This document shows, piece after piece, positions 1 through 8,879 of a DNA stretch of 64,000 nt. Every line of letters starts with the position of its first letter. The stretch's first letter is position 1. This DNA is from Actinopolyspora alba (GTDB lineage Bacteria; Actinomycetota; Actinomycetes; Mycobacteriales; Pseudonocardiaceae), in contig NZ_FOMZ01000014.1 in assembly GCF_900112765.1 (NCBI RefSeq), positions 111,651 through 175,650 of the forward strand, given 5' to 3'. Made by a program: the position numbers and the translations under genes. The notes below the pieces were generated by a model that saw only the letters and a list, made by a program, of their open reading frames with translations, did not search any database and was not told the DNA's origin.

Positions 1-547
1 CCGGGATGGCGGTCTCGTCCCCCGCCAGCAGCAACCGCCGCGCGGTCGCGGGCGGGCACCACTCGCAGCCCCACATCCTGCCGGAACCGGGACGGTCGGG
101 ACCGAGGATCGCCACCCGGTCTCCGATGCGGGCGCCGCTCGCCCAGGCGGAGGCCGGTCCGCTGGCTTCCTCGCCGGAACCGTGCAGCACGAAGTCGATG
201 TCCATCTCCGCGCGCTCGGGGCGGAACGACCGAACGGTGTAGGTCCGCATGGTCGGCCGGATCTCCTCCGGCATGGCCTGCCAGGTCGGGTACCAGTCGT
301 GGCCGTCCGGCACGTCCGCCACCGTCCGGCCCGGACGGGGCAGCATCAGCTTGATGCGCTGGTCGACGCCACCGGCCCCGAAGGAGCGCAGTCCCTCACC
401 CGAGAAGGTGAGCCGCACGAAATTGGGGCTCAGCCGCTGCCTACCGGCCACCTCGACGGTGTAGACCCGGGACTCGGGCCTGGCGGTCGCTTCGGATCGT
501 GTGCTCGCGGGCGCCGCGGCACTTACCGTCCCGGTAGCAGTGGCCAT
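1..547 (-). CDS. Siderophore-interacting protein (FAD-binding SIP family), 5' part
   Basis: Only the first 182 codons lie in the window; the gene runs off the left edge. The ATG is at 547 behind a GGAGG. The translation has the SIP-family FAD-binding barrel layout: VYTVEVAGRQRLSPNFVRLT near residue 28, MRTYTVRSFRPE near residue 101 (the RxYT/S flavin motif), DFVLHG, GPASAWA and GDRVAILGPD, then LLLAGDETAIP, the start of the NAD(P)H-binding half. The family reduces ferric siderophores in the cytoplasm to release iron. Two iron-box-like sequences lie 36-78 bp upstream, so control by a DmdR/IdeR repressor is expected. The function is confident at family level; the siderophore is unknown. Confidence 0.88.
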   Translation of the reverse strand, partial: MATATGTVSAAAPASTRSEATARPESRVYTVEVAGRQRLSPNFVRLTFSGEGLRSFGAGGVDQRIKLMLPRPGRTVADVPDGHDWYPTWQAMPEEIRPTMRTYTVRSFRPERAEMDIDFVLHGSGEEASGPASAWASGARIGDRVAILGPDRPGSGRMWGCEWCPPATARRLLLAGDETAIP

Positions 548-582
548 ACCGTTCCTCCCAATCACGAGATACGGTGCTTCGG

Positions 583-625
583 TGAGGTTAGCCTACGCTT
601 CTGCGGTAAGGTTAGCCTACACTCA
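583..625. promoter_or_regulatory. Two tandem iron boxes (DmdR/IdeR-type operator)
   Basis: Two copies of AGGTTAGCCTAC start 24 bp apart (boxes 583-601 and 607-625). Set against the 19-bp actinobacterial iron box TTAGGTTAGGCTAACCTAA they match at about 13 and 14 positions, with the left half AGGTTAG intact in both. They lie just upstream of the siderophore-interacting protein start at 547, the expected place for iron-dependent repression. The protein-DNA assignment is inferred from the consensus. Confidence 0.72.
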
Positions 626-812
626 GCCAGTTGACGACAGGTGATCGAGCGTGTCGCACGACACATCTCGAAAGCACCACCCCGGCAGCGGAACGAGCCG
701 CACCACGTTCGCCCCTGAAACGGGGACGGGCACCCCGGAACCGAGACGGCCCCGGCCGCGTCCCAACCGTCGAGGCCCCACCGACGAGAACCAACCGCAC
801 GGGAGCGCCCTG

Positions 813-1511
813 ATGTACGTGGAGGACACCGGTTCGGGAGACGGCGACATCCGGATCGACATCGCCGATACCGAGTACACCGCCGAGGCCAACTACGACC
901 TGAACGACGACGGCGTGGACGAGACCGTGGCCGTGCTGACCGACGACGGCTTCCTCGCCTACACCGACTCGGACGCCGACGGCGAGGCCGACGTGATGCG
1001 CGCCATCGACGAGCGGGGCAACGTGGTCGAGCAGGCACGCTACGACGAGGCGACGGGCGAGTGGACCCGTGAGAGCCCCGACGACTCGCCGGTCCGCGAG
1101 CGGAACGGCGGGAGCGAGGGCCGATCGATGGTCGTGGACACCCCGCAGGGGGACCGCGAGGTCGGACCTCCCACCGAGGACACCAACAACGACGGCAGGG
1201 CGGACACCGCGATCGTCGACACCGAGCACGGCCAGATGATGGTCACCGACGCCGACGGGGACGGCTCCGCCGACCAGATGGTCGAGATCAGCGACTCCGG
1301 CGAGGTGACCGTCGCCAAGCACACCGGCGACGGGGAGTGGACCGTGGTCGAGCAGGGCCGGGTCGACGGCCAGGGGCAGCAGGCGGGGCAGCAGCGCTCC
1401 TTCGAGGTCAGCGACACCGAGGACTGGCTGTGGAACGGCGAGGAACGGGAGGACACCGGCCGCGGCGAGGCCTCGGGCACCGACCCGGCCGACGACTCGT
1501 TCTGGACCTGA
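813..1511 (+). CDS. DUF6802-type protein with DxDxDG loops
   Basis: 232 residues from the ATG at 813, which has GGGAG 8 bp upstream. A longer in-frame form from the GTG at 651 would add 54 Pro/Arg-rich residues and start about 25 bp after the iron boxes. The protein is very acidic and has four short loops of the form D-x-[DN]-x-DG-x-xD at about residues 29-36, 52-60, 123-131 and 146-154, resembling calcium-binding dockerin or thrombospondin type-3 loops. There is no signal peptide or membrane segment. It resembles the DUF6802 proteins of Pseudonocardiales, whose role is unknown. Calcium binding is inferred from the loops. It is divergent from the siderophore-interacting protein gene. Confidence 0.75.
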   Translation: MYVEDTGSGDGDIRIDIADTEYTAEANYDLNDDGVDETVAVLTDDGFLAYTDSDADGEADVMRAIDERGNVVEQARYDEATGEWTRESPDDSPVRERNGGSEGRSMVVDTPQGDREVGPPTEDTNNDGRADTAIVDTEHGQMMVTDADGDGSADQMVEISDSGEVTVAKHTGDGEWTVVEQGRVDGQGQQAGQQRSFEVSDTEDWLWNGEEREDTGRGEASGTDPADDSFWT

Positions 1512-1618
1512 CCCCCCGCGCTGAATGCGCCACGGATTCCCGAAACGAAACCCGAGGCCATTAACACGAATGGCGGCAATTCGGATCAAAATGTGCCCCG
1601 GAACACATCCGATTTCCG

Positions 1619-1658
1619 CGGACTCGCTCGTGAATAATCATCCGAACGAGCGAGTCCG
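1619..1658. terminator. Perfect 13-bp inverted repeat, likely terminator
   Basis: CGGACTCGCTCGT (1619-1631) is repeated as its exact reverse complement at 1646-1658 with a 14-nt loop. It begins 107 bp after the stop of the DUF6802 gene. No T-run follows, as is usual for high-GC actinomycete terminators. An operator for pckG is an alternative reading. Confidence 0.5.
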
Positions 1659-1939
1659 TGAGGCTCGACGACGGAAAACATCGATCCAGCTCCCCTCGGA
1701 ACAGTCGGATTTCCGCGACACCCCGTCATCTGAATCGATTCCCTTATCGTTCTTGTGAGGGAAGTGACAGGACTGATCTCCGCCAACCCCGGCACCTCCG
1801 GTTAGCCTCGGTACATCCCCAAATGCAGCTCCGTCCGGATTTCCGGGCGGAGCGAAGCATTTTTGAAAGCTCCGCCGGCCCAAGCGTCGGCGAGAGGAGA
1901 GAATCCGGGCTGTGGCGCCCAGTCAGGAGACACGACGCG
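1659..1939 (+). other. pckG upstream region without a gene
   Basis: No credible gene was found between the inverted repeat and the pckG start. The stretch must hold the pckG promoter. It is less G+C-rich than its flanks, and I could not assign -35 and -10 boxes with confidence. CAGGAGA at 1924-1930 is the ribosome binding site for pckG. Confidence 0.4.
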
Positions 1940-3769
1940 ATGACCGCTTTGACCATCCCCGGTCTCGACCAGGCACCCGTGAATCACGAACGCCTGCTGT
2001 CCTGGGTACGTGAGGTAGCGGAGCTCACCACGCCCGAGCAAGTCGTATGGTGCGACGGATCGCAGCAGGAATGGGAACGCCTGACCAACCGACTGGTCGA
2101 GGCCGGTACCTTCAAGCGTCTGGACGAGTCGAAGAAGCCCGAGTCGTTCTGGACGGCCTCAGATCCCACCGACGTCGCCCGGGTCGAGGAGCGGACTTTC
2201 ATCTGCTCCCGCGAGAAGAAGGACGCCGGGGTCACCAACAACTGGATGGACCCCGACCAGATGAAGGCCACCATGACCGAGCTCTACCGGGGCTGCATGC
2301 GTGGTCGCACGATGTACGTGGTGCCCTTCTGCATGGGGCCGGTGGAGGCCGAGCCGCCCAGGCTCGGCGTGGAGATCACCGACTCCGAGTACGTCGTGGT
2401 GTCCATGCACATCATGACCCGCATGGGTGACCGCGTGCTGGAGCGGTTCTCCGAGAGCGAGGACGTGGAGTTCGTGCCCGCACTGCACTCGGTGGGTGCG
2501 CCGCTCGAACCCGGCCAGGAGGACTCCGCCTGGCCGTGCAACGAGATCAAGTACATCACGCACTTCCCCGAGGAGCGGCTGATCTGGAGCTTCGGCTCCG
2601 GCTACGGGGGCAACGCGCTGCTGGGCAAGAAGTGCTACTCGCTGCGCATCGCCTCCGCGATGGCGCGTGACGAGGGCTGGCTCGCCGAGCACATGCTGAT
2701 CCTGAAGCTGATCTCGCCCGAGAACAAGGTCTACTACGTGGCAGCGGCCTTCCCCTCGGCGTGCGGCAAGACCAACCTGGCGATGCTGGAGCCGACCATC
2801 CCGGGCTGGCGCGTGGAGACCCTCGGCGACGACATCGCCTGGATGCGGTTCGGCGAGGACGGCAGGCTCTACGCGGTCAACCCGGAGGCGGGCTTCTTCG
2901 GTGTCGCGCCGGGCACCAACTGGAAGACCAACCCGAACGCGATGCGCACCATCGAGCGGGGCAACTCCATCTTCACCAACGTCGCGCTGACCGACGACGA
3001 CGACGTGTGGTGGGAGGAGATGGAGGGGCAGCCGCAGCACCTGACCGACTGGAAGCGGCAGGACTGGACGCCCGACTCGGACGAGAAGGCCGCCCACCCG
3101 AACTCCCGCTACTGCACGCCGATGTCGCAGTGCCCGATCCTGGCTCCCGAGTGGGACGACCCGCAGGGCGTGCCGATCTCGGCGATCCTGTTCGGCGGCA
3201 GGCGCAAGACCACGATCCCGCTGGTCAACGAGGCTTTCGACTGGCAGCACGGGGTCTTCATGGGGGCCACGCTGTCCTCGGAGAAGACGGCCGCCGCGGC
3301 GGGCAAGGTCGGCGAGGTGCGCCGCGACCCGATGGCGATGCTGCCGTTCATCGGCTACAACGTCGGCGACTACTTCCAGCACTGGGTGAACATGGGCAAG
3401 GAGGCCGACGCCTCCAAGATGCCCAGCATCTACTACGTCAACTGGTTCCGCAGGGACCCCTCGGGCAAGAAGATCGTCTGGCCCGGGTTCGGCGAGAACT
3501 GCCGGGTGCTGAAGTGGATCGTGGACCGGCTGGAGGGCAACGTCGCCGCCGACGAGACCGCCATCGGCCGGGTTCCCACCGCGGACCAGCTCGACCTCAG
3601 CGGGCTCGACGCCACTCGTGAGGAGATCGACCAGTCCCTCGAGGTGAGCCTGCCGGAGTGGCGCGAGGAGCTGCCGCTGATCGAGGAGTGGTTCGACACG
3701 ATCGGCGACGATCTGCCCACCTCGATGCGCGACGAGCTGGAGGCGCTCAAGCAGCGCATCGGTGAGTGA
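1940..3769 (+). CDS. pckG: Phosphoenolpyruvate carboxykinase (GTP)
   Basis: 609 residues, the usual length of the GTP-dependent enzyme. The ATG at 1940 follows CAGGAGA at good spacing; longer in-frame starts add non-homologous sequence. The enzyme converts oxaloacetate and GTP to PEP, CO2 and GDP, the entry step of gluconeogenesis, in the cytosol. The hallmark nucleotide-binding loop [10 protein letters not shown] is at 273-282, with the mobile active-site Cys275. FCMGP and the [12 protein letters not shown] and FGGRRKTT motifs of the GTP class follow in order. It is monocistronic, bounded by an upstream inverted repeat and a strong hairpin 22 bp after the stop. The identification is secure. 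Confidence 0.97.
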   Translation: MTALTIPGLDQAPVNHERLLSWVREVAELTTPEQVVWCDGSQQEWERLTNRLVEAGTFKRLDESKKPESFWTASDPTDVARVEERTFICSREKKDAGVTNNWMDPDQMKATMTELYRGCMRGRTMYVVPFCMGPVEAEPPRLGVEITDSEYVVVSMHIMTRMGDRVLERFSESEDVEFVPALHSVGAPLEPGQEDSAWPCNEIKYITHFPEERLIWSFGSGYGGNALLGKKCYSLRIASAMARDEGWLAEHMLILKLISPENKVYYVAAAFPSACGKTNLAMLEPTIPGWRVETLGDDIAWMRFGEDGRLYAVNPEAGFFGVAPGTNWKTNPNAMRTIERGNSIFTNVALTDDDDVWWEEMEGQPQHLTDWKRQDWTPDSDEKAAHPNSRYCTPMSQCPILAPEWDDPQGVPISAILFGGRRKTTIPLVNEAFDWQHGVFMGATLSSEKTAAAAGKVGEVRRDPMAMLPFIGYNVGDYFQHWVNMGKEADASKMPSIYYVNWFRRDPSGKKIVWPGFGENCRVLKWIVDRLEGNVAADETAIGRVPTADQLDLSGLDATREEIDQSLEVSLPEWREELPLIEEWFDTIGDDLPTSMRDELEALKQRIGE

Positions 3770-3791
3770 CGCTCCGACGACGTCTCGCGAA

Positions 3792-3839
3792 TCCGAGGGG
3801 TGTCGAGATTCCGTTCTCCGGAATGTCGACACCCCTTGG
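3792..3839 (+). terminator. pckG terminator hairpin
   Basis: A long two-part hairpin starts 22 bp after the pckG stop. AGGGGTGTCGA (about 3796-3806) pairs with TCGACACCCCT (about 3826-3836), and an inner ATTCCG/CGGAAT stem closes the loop. There is no T-tract, but the position and strength fit a transcription terminator. Confidence 0.75.
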
Positions 3840-4161
3840 GTTACTCAGCGCATTGCGCGAATCGAATTCATTCGAAAAACACCCCCGAAAGCGTGATTCG
3901 ACACGCGCCGGTAAATGCATCGAAAACCCTCGATCGTGTTCAATCGTGGATATTTTCGCGAACTCACGGTCGAACGGAACGCACCGAAGCGGCCACGAGC
4001 GGCACAAACTCCGGCGCGCGATCCCTCGATCCGTTCGCACTGCGTAGGAACACTCAGGGTCACTTGCGTAGGAATTGATTGGCCGGAACCGGACGAACCG
4101 GTGCACACTCGGACACGTCCGAGGAAAAACCGGAAAGCCTGCACACCCCGGGAGGTGTGTC
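3840..4161. other. Gene-free stretch after pckG
   Basis: About 320 bp with lower G+C than the neighbouring genes and no reading frame that looks coding. It presumably carries the promoter of the small membrane protein that follows. Confidence 0.4.
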
Positions 4162-4446
4162 ATGGTAGATCTGGCGATGATCGCGCTGGTCCTGGTCGCG
4201 CTGCTGGCCGTGTGGCTTTTCCTGCGGGGAGCCGACAACGCGGGCAGGCGTCGGAGCGCCGGGTTCGCCCGTTACCGCGGCCACGTCGGACCCCCACCAC
4301 CGAACCACCCGACCACCACCGACGGGGAACGCTCCGAGGACTCGTACGGCACGGTCGCGCGCGGCGGCGTCACGCACGGACCGGGCGCGTATCGCACGAT
4401 GCTGTCACTGCGCAGGAAGCGGGCCGAGAACCCCGACGGCGACTGA
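4162..4446 (+). CDS. Small single-pass membrane protein
   Basis: 94 residues. The ATG at 4162 has a clear GGAGGT at 4151-4156. Residues about 3-22 (VDLAMIALVLVALLAVWLFL) form one N-terminal membrane helix. A short basic and polar tail follows, with Pro/Thr-rich sequence near residues 43-52. I recognise no family. The tail is probably cytoplasmic, because Arg clusters directly follow the helix. The gene stands alone, convergent with the ABC transporter operon. No function can be assigned. Confidence 0.6.
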   Translation: MVDLAMIALVLVALLAVWLFLRGADNAGRRRSAGFARYRGHVGPPPPNHPTTTDGERSEDSYGTVARGGVTHGPGAYRTMLSLRRKRAENPDGD

Positions 4447-4488
4447 CCGAGAAAGCCGAGCACACCGTGCTGTCCGCCCCGGGCCGTG

Positions 4489-5274
4489 CTATCCGTCCTG
4501 GGACTCCCCCGGTTCGACGGCCGAGGCCGCGTGCGTCGGGTTGAGCACCCGCGCCAGGAAGTTGCGGGTGCGTTCCCGCTGCGGGTTTCCGATCACGTCG
4601 GCGGGTCTGCCCTGCTCGACGATGGCGCCGCCGTCCATGAACAGCACCCGGTCGGCGACCTCGCGGGCGAACTGCATCTCGTGGGTGACCACCAGCATGG
4701 TCATGCCCTCGTTCGCCAGCCCGCGCATCACGTCCAGCACGTCGCCGACCAGCTCCGGGTCCAGCGCCGAGGTCGGTTCGTCGAACAGCATCACGTCCGG
4801 GTCCATCGACAGCGAGCGCGCGATGCCGACCCGCTGCTGCTGGCCGCCGGACAGCTGGGCGGGGGTGGCGTTCTCCTTGTCGGCCAGCCCGACCCTGCGC
4901 AGGTTCTCGCGGGCGGTCTCCTCGGCCTTGGCCCGATCGCGGCCGAGCACCTTGCGCTGCGCGACGGTGAGGTTGCGCAGCACCGACAGGTGCGAGAACA
5001 GGTTGAACTGCTGGAAGACCATGCCGATGCGGGTGCGCGCCGCGTCGATGTCGGCGTCCGGGTCGGTGAGCTCGACCCCGTCGACCACGATCCTGCCCGA
5101 GGTGGGTTGCTCGAGCAGGTTCACGCAGCGCAGCAAGGTGGACTTGCCGGACCCGGAGGGCCCGATGACGCAGACCACCTCGCCCGCCTCGATCCGCTGG
5201 TCCACCCCGCTGAGGACCTCCAGCTCGCCGAAGGACTTGCGCAGTTCGGAGATCTCGATCTTTACGTCGCTCAT
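4489..5274 (-). CDS. Amino-acid ABC transporter ATP-binding protein (GlnQ type)
   Basis: 261 residues, typical of polar amino-acid importers. Walker [10 protein letters not shown] is near residue 38, the Q-loop is VFQQFNLF, the signature LSGGQQQR is near residue 142, Walker B is [13 protein letters not shown] and the H-loop is VVTHE. It is the third gene of an operon: its start is 21 bp after the permease stop, and the periplasmic binding protein gene comes first. The subunit hydrolyses ATP on the cytoplasmic face to drive uptake. The substrate is not decided by the sequence; glutamate, glutamine or another polar amino acid is likely from the family. Confidence 0.94.
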   Translation of the reverse strand: MSDVKIEISELRKSFGELEVLSGVDQRIEAGEVVCVIGPSGSGKSTLLRCVNLLEQPTSGRIVVDGVELTDPDADIDAARTRIGMVFQQFNLFSHLSVLRNLTVAQRKVLGRDRAKAEETARENLRRVGLADKENATPAQLSGGQQQRVGIARSLSMDPDVMLFDEPTSALDPELVGDVLDVMRGLANEGMTMLVVTHEMQFAREVADRVLFMDGGAIVEQGRPADVIGNPQRERTRNFLARVLNPTHAASAVEPGESQDG

Positions 5275-5295
5275 GTGAAACTCCCTCGGCTGCCG

Positions 5296-6114
5296 TTACC
5301 GACCGTCGGGTCCGAACCTGCGTTCCAACCGCTGCTGCAGCACCGACAGCGGGATGGTGATCACCAGATAGCACAGCCCGACCACCAGGATCGGGGTCAT
5401 GCCCGGGTAGGTGGTCATCGCGGCACGGCCGAACTGGGTGAGTTCCTGCTGGGCGAGCGTGGTGGCGAGCACGAACACCAGGGAGGAGTCCTTGGTCAGC
5501 AGGATCAGCTCGTTGGTCAGCGGCGGCAGGATGATGCGGAACGCCTGCGGGATGACGACGGTGACCGTCGCCCTGCCGTGCGACATCCCCAGCGAGCGGG
5601 CCGCTTCCAGCTGGCCGTTGGGCACCGCCTTGATCCCCGCGCGGATGGTCTCGGCCATGTAGGCCGAACCGACGATCCCCAGCGCGAGCATGACGGTGAC
5701 GTTGCGGCTGAAGCTGACGTCGTTGAACGCGGTCGGGATGCCGATCCCGACCGAGAGGAACACCAGCAGCGCGGGCAGGCCGCGGAAGAACTCGATGTAG
5801 GCGCCGGAGATCCAGCGGTAGGGCGCCACCGAGGACATCCGCATCAGCGCGAGCACCAGCGCCAGCCCCAGGCCGAACGCGAAACCCAGCGCGGTGTAGA
5901 GGACGGTGTTGAGCAGCGCGGTTGTCAACACGGTGGGGAACAGCGCCCGGGCGACTTCGAGGTTGAAGAGCTGCTCCTGGAGACGCCCCCAGTCGGCGAG
6001 CAGCGCGGCCACGATGACGACCGCGAGCAGCACCGTGTACTGCACACCGCGCCCGATCTTGGCGCGTTGGCGTTTACTCATCCCGCTGGTAGCGGGGCGG
6101 GTTTGCACTGCCAT
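5296..6114 (-). CDS. Amino-acid ABC transporter permease (HisM/GlnP type)
   Basis: 272 residues with about five membrane helices and a basic N-terminus. The cytoplasmic EAA loop EAARSLGMSHGRATVTVVIP, followed by QAFRIILPPL, contacts the ATPase. The length and the TVLTTALLNTVLYT opening fit the His/Glu/Gln/Arg/opine permease family. The ATG at 6114 is preceded by GGAG. It lies between the binding protein (106 bp upstream) and the ATPase (21 bp downstream). Only one permease gene is present, so the channel is probably a homodimer. Confidence 0.92.
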   Translation of the reverse strand: MAVQTRPATSGMSKRQRAKIGRGVQYTVLLAVVIVAALLADWGRLQEQLFNLEVARALFPTVLTTALLNTVLYTALGFAFGLGLALVLALMRMSSVAPYRWISGAYIEFFRGLPALLVFLSVGIGIPTAFNDVSFSRNVTVMLALGIVGSAYMAETIRAGIKAVPNGQLEAARSLGMSHGRATVTVVIPQAFRIILPPLTNELILLTKDSSLVFVLATTLAQQELTQFGRAAMTTYPGMTPILVVGLCYLVITIPLSVLQQRLERRFGPDGR

Positions 6115-6220
6115 CGAGGCTCCAGGGCAGTCGGAACGGGACGGACGCGGTCGGCGCCCGTCCCGCCACGTGCGAGATCATCGGGAGGACCGGTGGGCTC
6201 GGTTCACCCGTCGGTACTAG

Positions 6221-7027
6221 TCACTTCTCGGACGGCGCGTGGCCGAACCACTTCTCGTACAGCCGGTCGTAGGTGCCGTCCTGCTTGGCCTCGGCCAGCA
6301 CCTCGTTGATCTTGCTCTGCAGCTCGCTGTTGCCGGTCTTGACGCCGAAGCCGTAGCTCTCGTCGGTTTCGAGCTTCTTGGTGACCTCGAACTTCTGGTT
6401 CTGGTCCGCGAAGTCGATCAGCGCGAAGTCGTCGTTGATGGCCGCGTCGACCTTCCCGATCCGCATGTTCTGCAGCAGCAGCCCGAGATCGGCGAACTGC
6501 TTGAGCGTGACGCCGTGCTGCTCAGCGCGCTCCTTGGCGTACTTCGCGCCGGTGGTGCCCTTCTGGTACCCCAGCGTCTTGCCCCGCAGCTTCTCGAAGC
6601 TGTCGAGACCGGAGCCCTTGGGGGCGAGCAGCGCCTGCGTGGCGTCGAAGTAGGGATCGGAGAAGTCGAAGTTCTTCTTCCGGACGTCGGTGATCGTGAT
6701 CGCGGCGGCGGCCACGTCGCAGTTGCCGACGTTGAGGGCCTGGCCGGACTGGAGGGTGGTGAACGGTATGTTGGTGACCTGCTGTTCGACGCCGAGGTCC
6801 TTGGCGACCAGATCGATCAGGTCGATGTCGAAACCGACGACCTCACCGTCCTTGCGCGATTCGAACGGTTCGTAGGGCAGGTTGGTGCAGGTGGTCAGCT
6901 GTCCCTCGTTCACCAGCGGGACGCCCTTGGCCTCGCCGCCACCACCACCGCCGCAGCCCGCTACTGCCGCGACCAGGGCGAACGCGGGTAACAGGGCCGC
7001 GGCCCGCAACGTTGTTCGAAGCGCCAC
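6221..7027 (-). CDS. Amino-acid ABC transporter substrate-binding lipoprotein
   Basis: 268 residues from the GTG at 7027, chosen because GAGGAGGAG lies 7 bp upstream and translation then begins directly with a lipoprotein signal. The hydrophobic stretch ends in AVAGC with Cys25 as the lipidated residue, followed by a Gly-rich linker. The mature part is a family 3 solute-binding protein: YEPFESRKDGEVVGFDIDL, then NCDVAAAAITITDVRKKNFD, then GKTLGYQKGTTG. It is anchored outside the membrane and delivers the amino acid to the permease encoded next. Longer in-frame starts would bury the signal peptide and are unlikely. Confidence 0.93.
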   Translation of the reverse strand: MALRTTLRAAALLPAFALVAAVAGCGGGGGGEAKGVPLVNEGQLTTCTNLPYEPFESRKDGEVVGFDIDLIDLVAKDLGVEQQVTNIPFTTLQSGQALNVGNCDVAAAAITITDVRKKNFDFSDPYFDATQALLAPKGSGLDSFEKLRGKTLGYQKGTTGAKYAKERAEQHGVTLKQFADLGLLLQNMRIGKVDAAINDDFALIDFADQNQKFEVTKKLETDESYGFGVKTGNSELQSKINEVLAEAKQDGTYDRLYEKWFGHAPSEK

Positions 7028-7396
7028 AGTGTCACTCCTCCTCGACGGGGAATCCGGATGCTGGGATCCTGCCATCCTCCGGGGCCGTTACAAACAACTT
7101 CCCGTGTTTCGATCACGTCAACCTCACCCGGAAGCGGGGTAGCTGCGCAGCGATCGATCACGCAACGCACACCCACCGTGGCCCCAACCGAGCCGGAAAC
7201 CGGACGAGATCGAGCGCAACGGCCGCGTAAGCGGAACACACGATACCGTTACGCTGATCGGGTGAAGCATCGCGGGTCGGCGAGCATCACCAAGAGTGAC
7301 CGGAAGAATTTCCCGTCGAACCGGTCGAGCAGCCGATCACCGACCCGCCGGGGGCGACGCGGCAACGGCCCGACGGGCGAAATCCTCGGCGAACGA
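7028..7396. other. Intergenic region upstream of the amino-acid transporter operon
   Basis: 369 bp between the 3' end of the M20 peptidase gene and the transporter operon, both on the minus strand. No gene is visible. The transporter promoter must lie here. On the minus strand a TTGACG occurs near 7117, but no well-spaced -10 box follows it. Confidence 0.4.
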
Positions 7397-8812
7397 TCAG
7401 CGCCGGGCGTGCGCGTCCAGCACGTAGGCGACGGCGCTGGTGACCTTGGCGGCGTAGTCCAGGTGCAGCGACTCGTCCGGGACGTGCGCGTTGCTGCCCG
7501 GCCCCAGCGCCCCGGTCACCACGAACTGGGCGTCGGGATAGTTGTCGTGCAGCAGTCCCATGAACGGGATCGAACCGCCCAGACCCATGGTCCGCCAGTC
7601 GTTGCCGAACACCTCGGTGCCAGCCGCGTCCAGGGCGTCGTTCAACCACTCGGCGGTCTCGGGCGCGTTGAACCCCTGCCCGGCCTCGGCGTGTCCGAAC
7701 TCGACGCTCGCACCGTAGGGGACGTCGCTCTCCAGCGCGGTCCGCACCGCGTCCAGCGCCCGCTGCGGATCGGCGGTGGGCGGCAGCCGGAAGCTGAGAT
7801 CCAACGTGGTGTAGGGGCGCAGCACGTTGCCCGCTTCCGAGGGGTGCGGCAACCCGTCGGCACCGATCACCGAGAGGGTGGGCCGCCACCAGTTGTTCAG
7901 CGCCAGCTCGGCCTCGTCGTCGCTGATCATCCGCATGCCCTCGGGCAGCTCGACGGACTCGCGCACCAGCCCCGGCGCGGCCTCGACACCCGCCCGGGCC
8001 TCGGCCACCCGGTTCTCCGGGATGCGCACGTTCAGCTCCGGTAGCCGGATCTCACCGGTGGCGGAGTCCTCCAACCGGTCCAGCAGCCGCCGGGCGATCC
8101 GGAACGAGTCGGGCACCAGCCCGCTGGCCGCACCGGAGTGCTGCCCCGCGTCCAGCACCCGAACCGTGACGTTGAGCTGCACCATCCCCCGCAGTGAGGT
8201 GGTCAGCCACAGCCGGTCGTAGTCCCCGCCGCCGGAGTCCAGGCACACCACCAGGCCGACGCGGCCCAGCCGCTCGCCGAGGTGCTCCAGGTAGGCGGGC
8301 AGATCGGGGCTGCCGGACTCCTCGCCGGTCTCCAGCAGCAGCACGCAGCGCGGGTGCGCACCGCCGTGCGAACGCAGCGCCTCGATGGCGGTGATCGCGG
8401 CGTAGCCGGAGTAGCCGTCGTCCACGGCACCGCGGCCGTACAACCTGCCGTCGCGCACCACCGGCGTCCAGGGCCCCAGCCCCTCGGACCAGCCCCCGAC
8501 CGGCGGCTGCTTGTCCAGGTGGCCGTAGAGCAGCGCGGTCTCCTCGGAGGCGCCGTCGGTCGCGGGCACGTCGACCAGCAGCAGCGGGCTCCGCCCGGGC
8601 AGCCGGACCACCTCGATCCCGGCACCCGTGATCCCGCGGGCGTCGATCCAGCCGCGCACGTGCTCGACGACCGCGTCCAGATGGCCGTTGGCCTCCCAGT
8701 CGGCGTCGAAGGCCGGGGAGACGGCCGGGATGCCGACCAGCTCGGAGAGGCTGGGAAGTACCGAGGACTCCCATTGCCGCTGTACGAAGGTGTTCACTGC
8801 TGTGCGGTCCAC
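7397..8812 (-). CDS. M20-family metallopeptidase (dipeptidase-like)
   Basis: 471 residues, typical of the M20 (ArgE/DapE/CPG2) family. The metal-site pattern is intact: GHLDKQP with His98 and Asp100, YGRGAVDDG with Asp131, the catalytic and metal-binding pair Glu164-Glu165 in ETGEESGS, and Asp192 in CLDSGG. A dimerization lid domain is expected in the middle. The enzyme is cytosolic and zinc-dependent, and hydrolyses small peptides or acylated amino acids. It is closest in layout to carnosinase-like dipeptidases, but the substrate is not determined. It is followed on the same strand by the amino-acid importer, which suggests a loose nutritional grouping. Confidence 0.9.
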   Translation of the reverse strand: MDRTAVNTFVQRQWESSVLPSLSELVGIPAVSPAFDADWEANGHLDAVVEHVRGWIDARGITGAGIEVVRLPGRSPLLLVDVPATDGASEETALLYGHLDKQPPVGGWSEGLGPWTPVVRDGRLYGRGAVDDGYSGYAAITAIEALRSHGGAHPRCVLLLETGEESGSPDLPAYLEHLGERLGRVGLVVCLDSGGGDYDRLWLTTSLRGMVQLNVTVRVLDAGQHSGAASGLVPDSFRIARRLLDRLEDSATGEIRLPELNVRIPENRVAEARAGVEAAPGLVRESVELPEGMRMISDDEAELALNNWWRPTLSVIGADGLPHPSEAGNVLRPYTTLDLSFRLPPTADPQRALDAVRTALESDVPYGASVEFGHAEAGQGFNAPETAEWLNDALDAAGTEVFGNDWRTMGLGGSIPFMGLLHDNYPDAQFVVTGALGPGSNAHVPDESLHLDYAAKVTSAVAYVLDAHARR

Positions 8813-8879
8813 ACCCGCGATCGTATTCCCACTCCTCGGGAAAGCTCACCCGGCCTGGTGAAGACCGAGGTTGTGAGGC

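Noticed and set aside
2159..3832. Long open antisense frame across pckG
   Set aside because: Its sequence is His/Val/Gly/Arg-rich without domains, and it mirrors the codon bias of the real gene on the other strand.
3766..4238. Several 90-160 codon frames after pckG
   Set aside because: They cross the terminator hairpin, overlap each other on both strands and show no coding-like composition.
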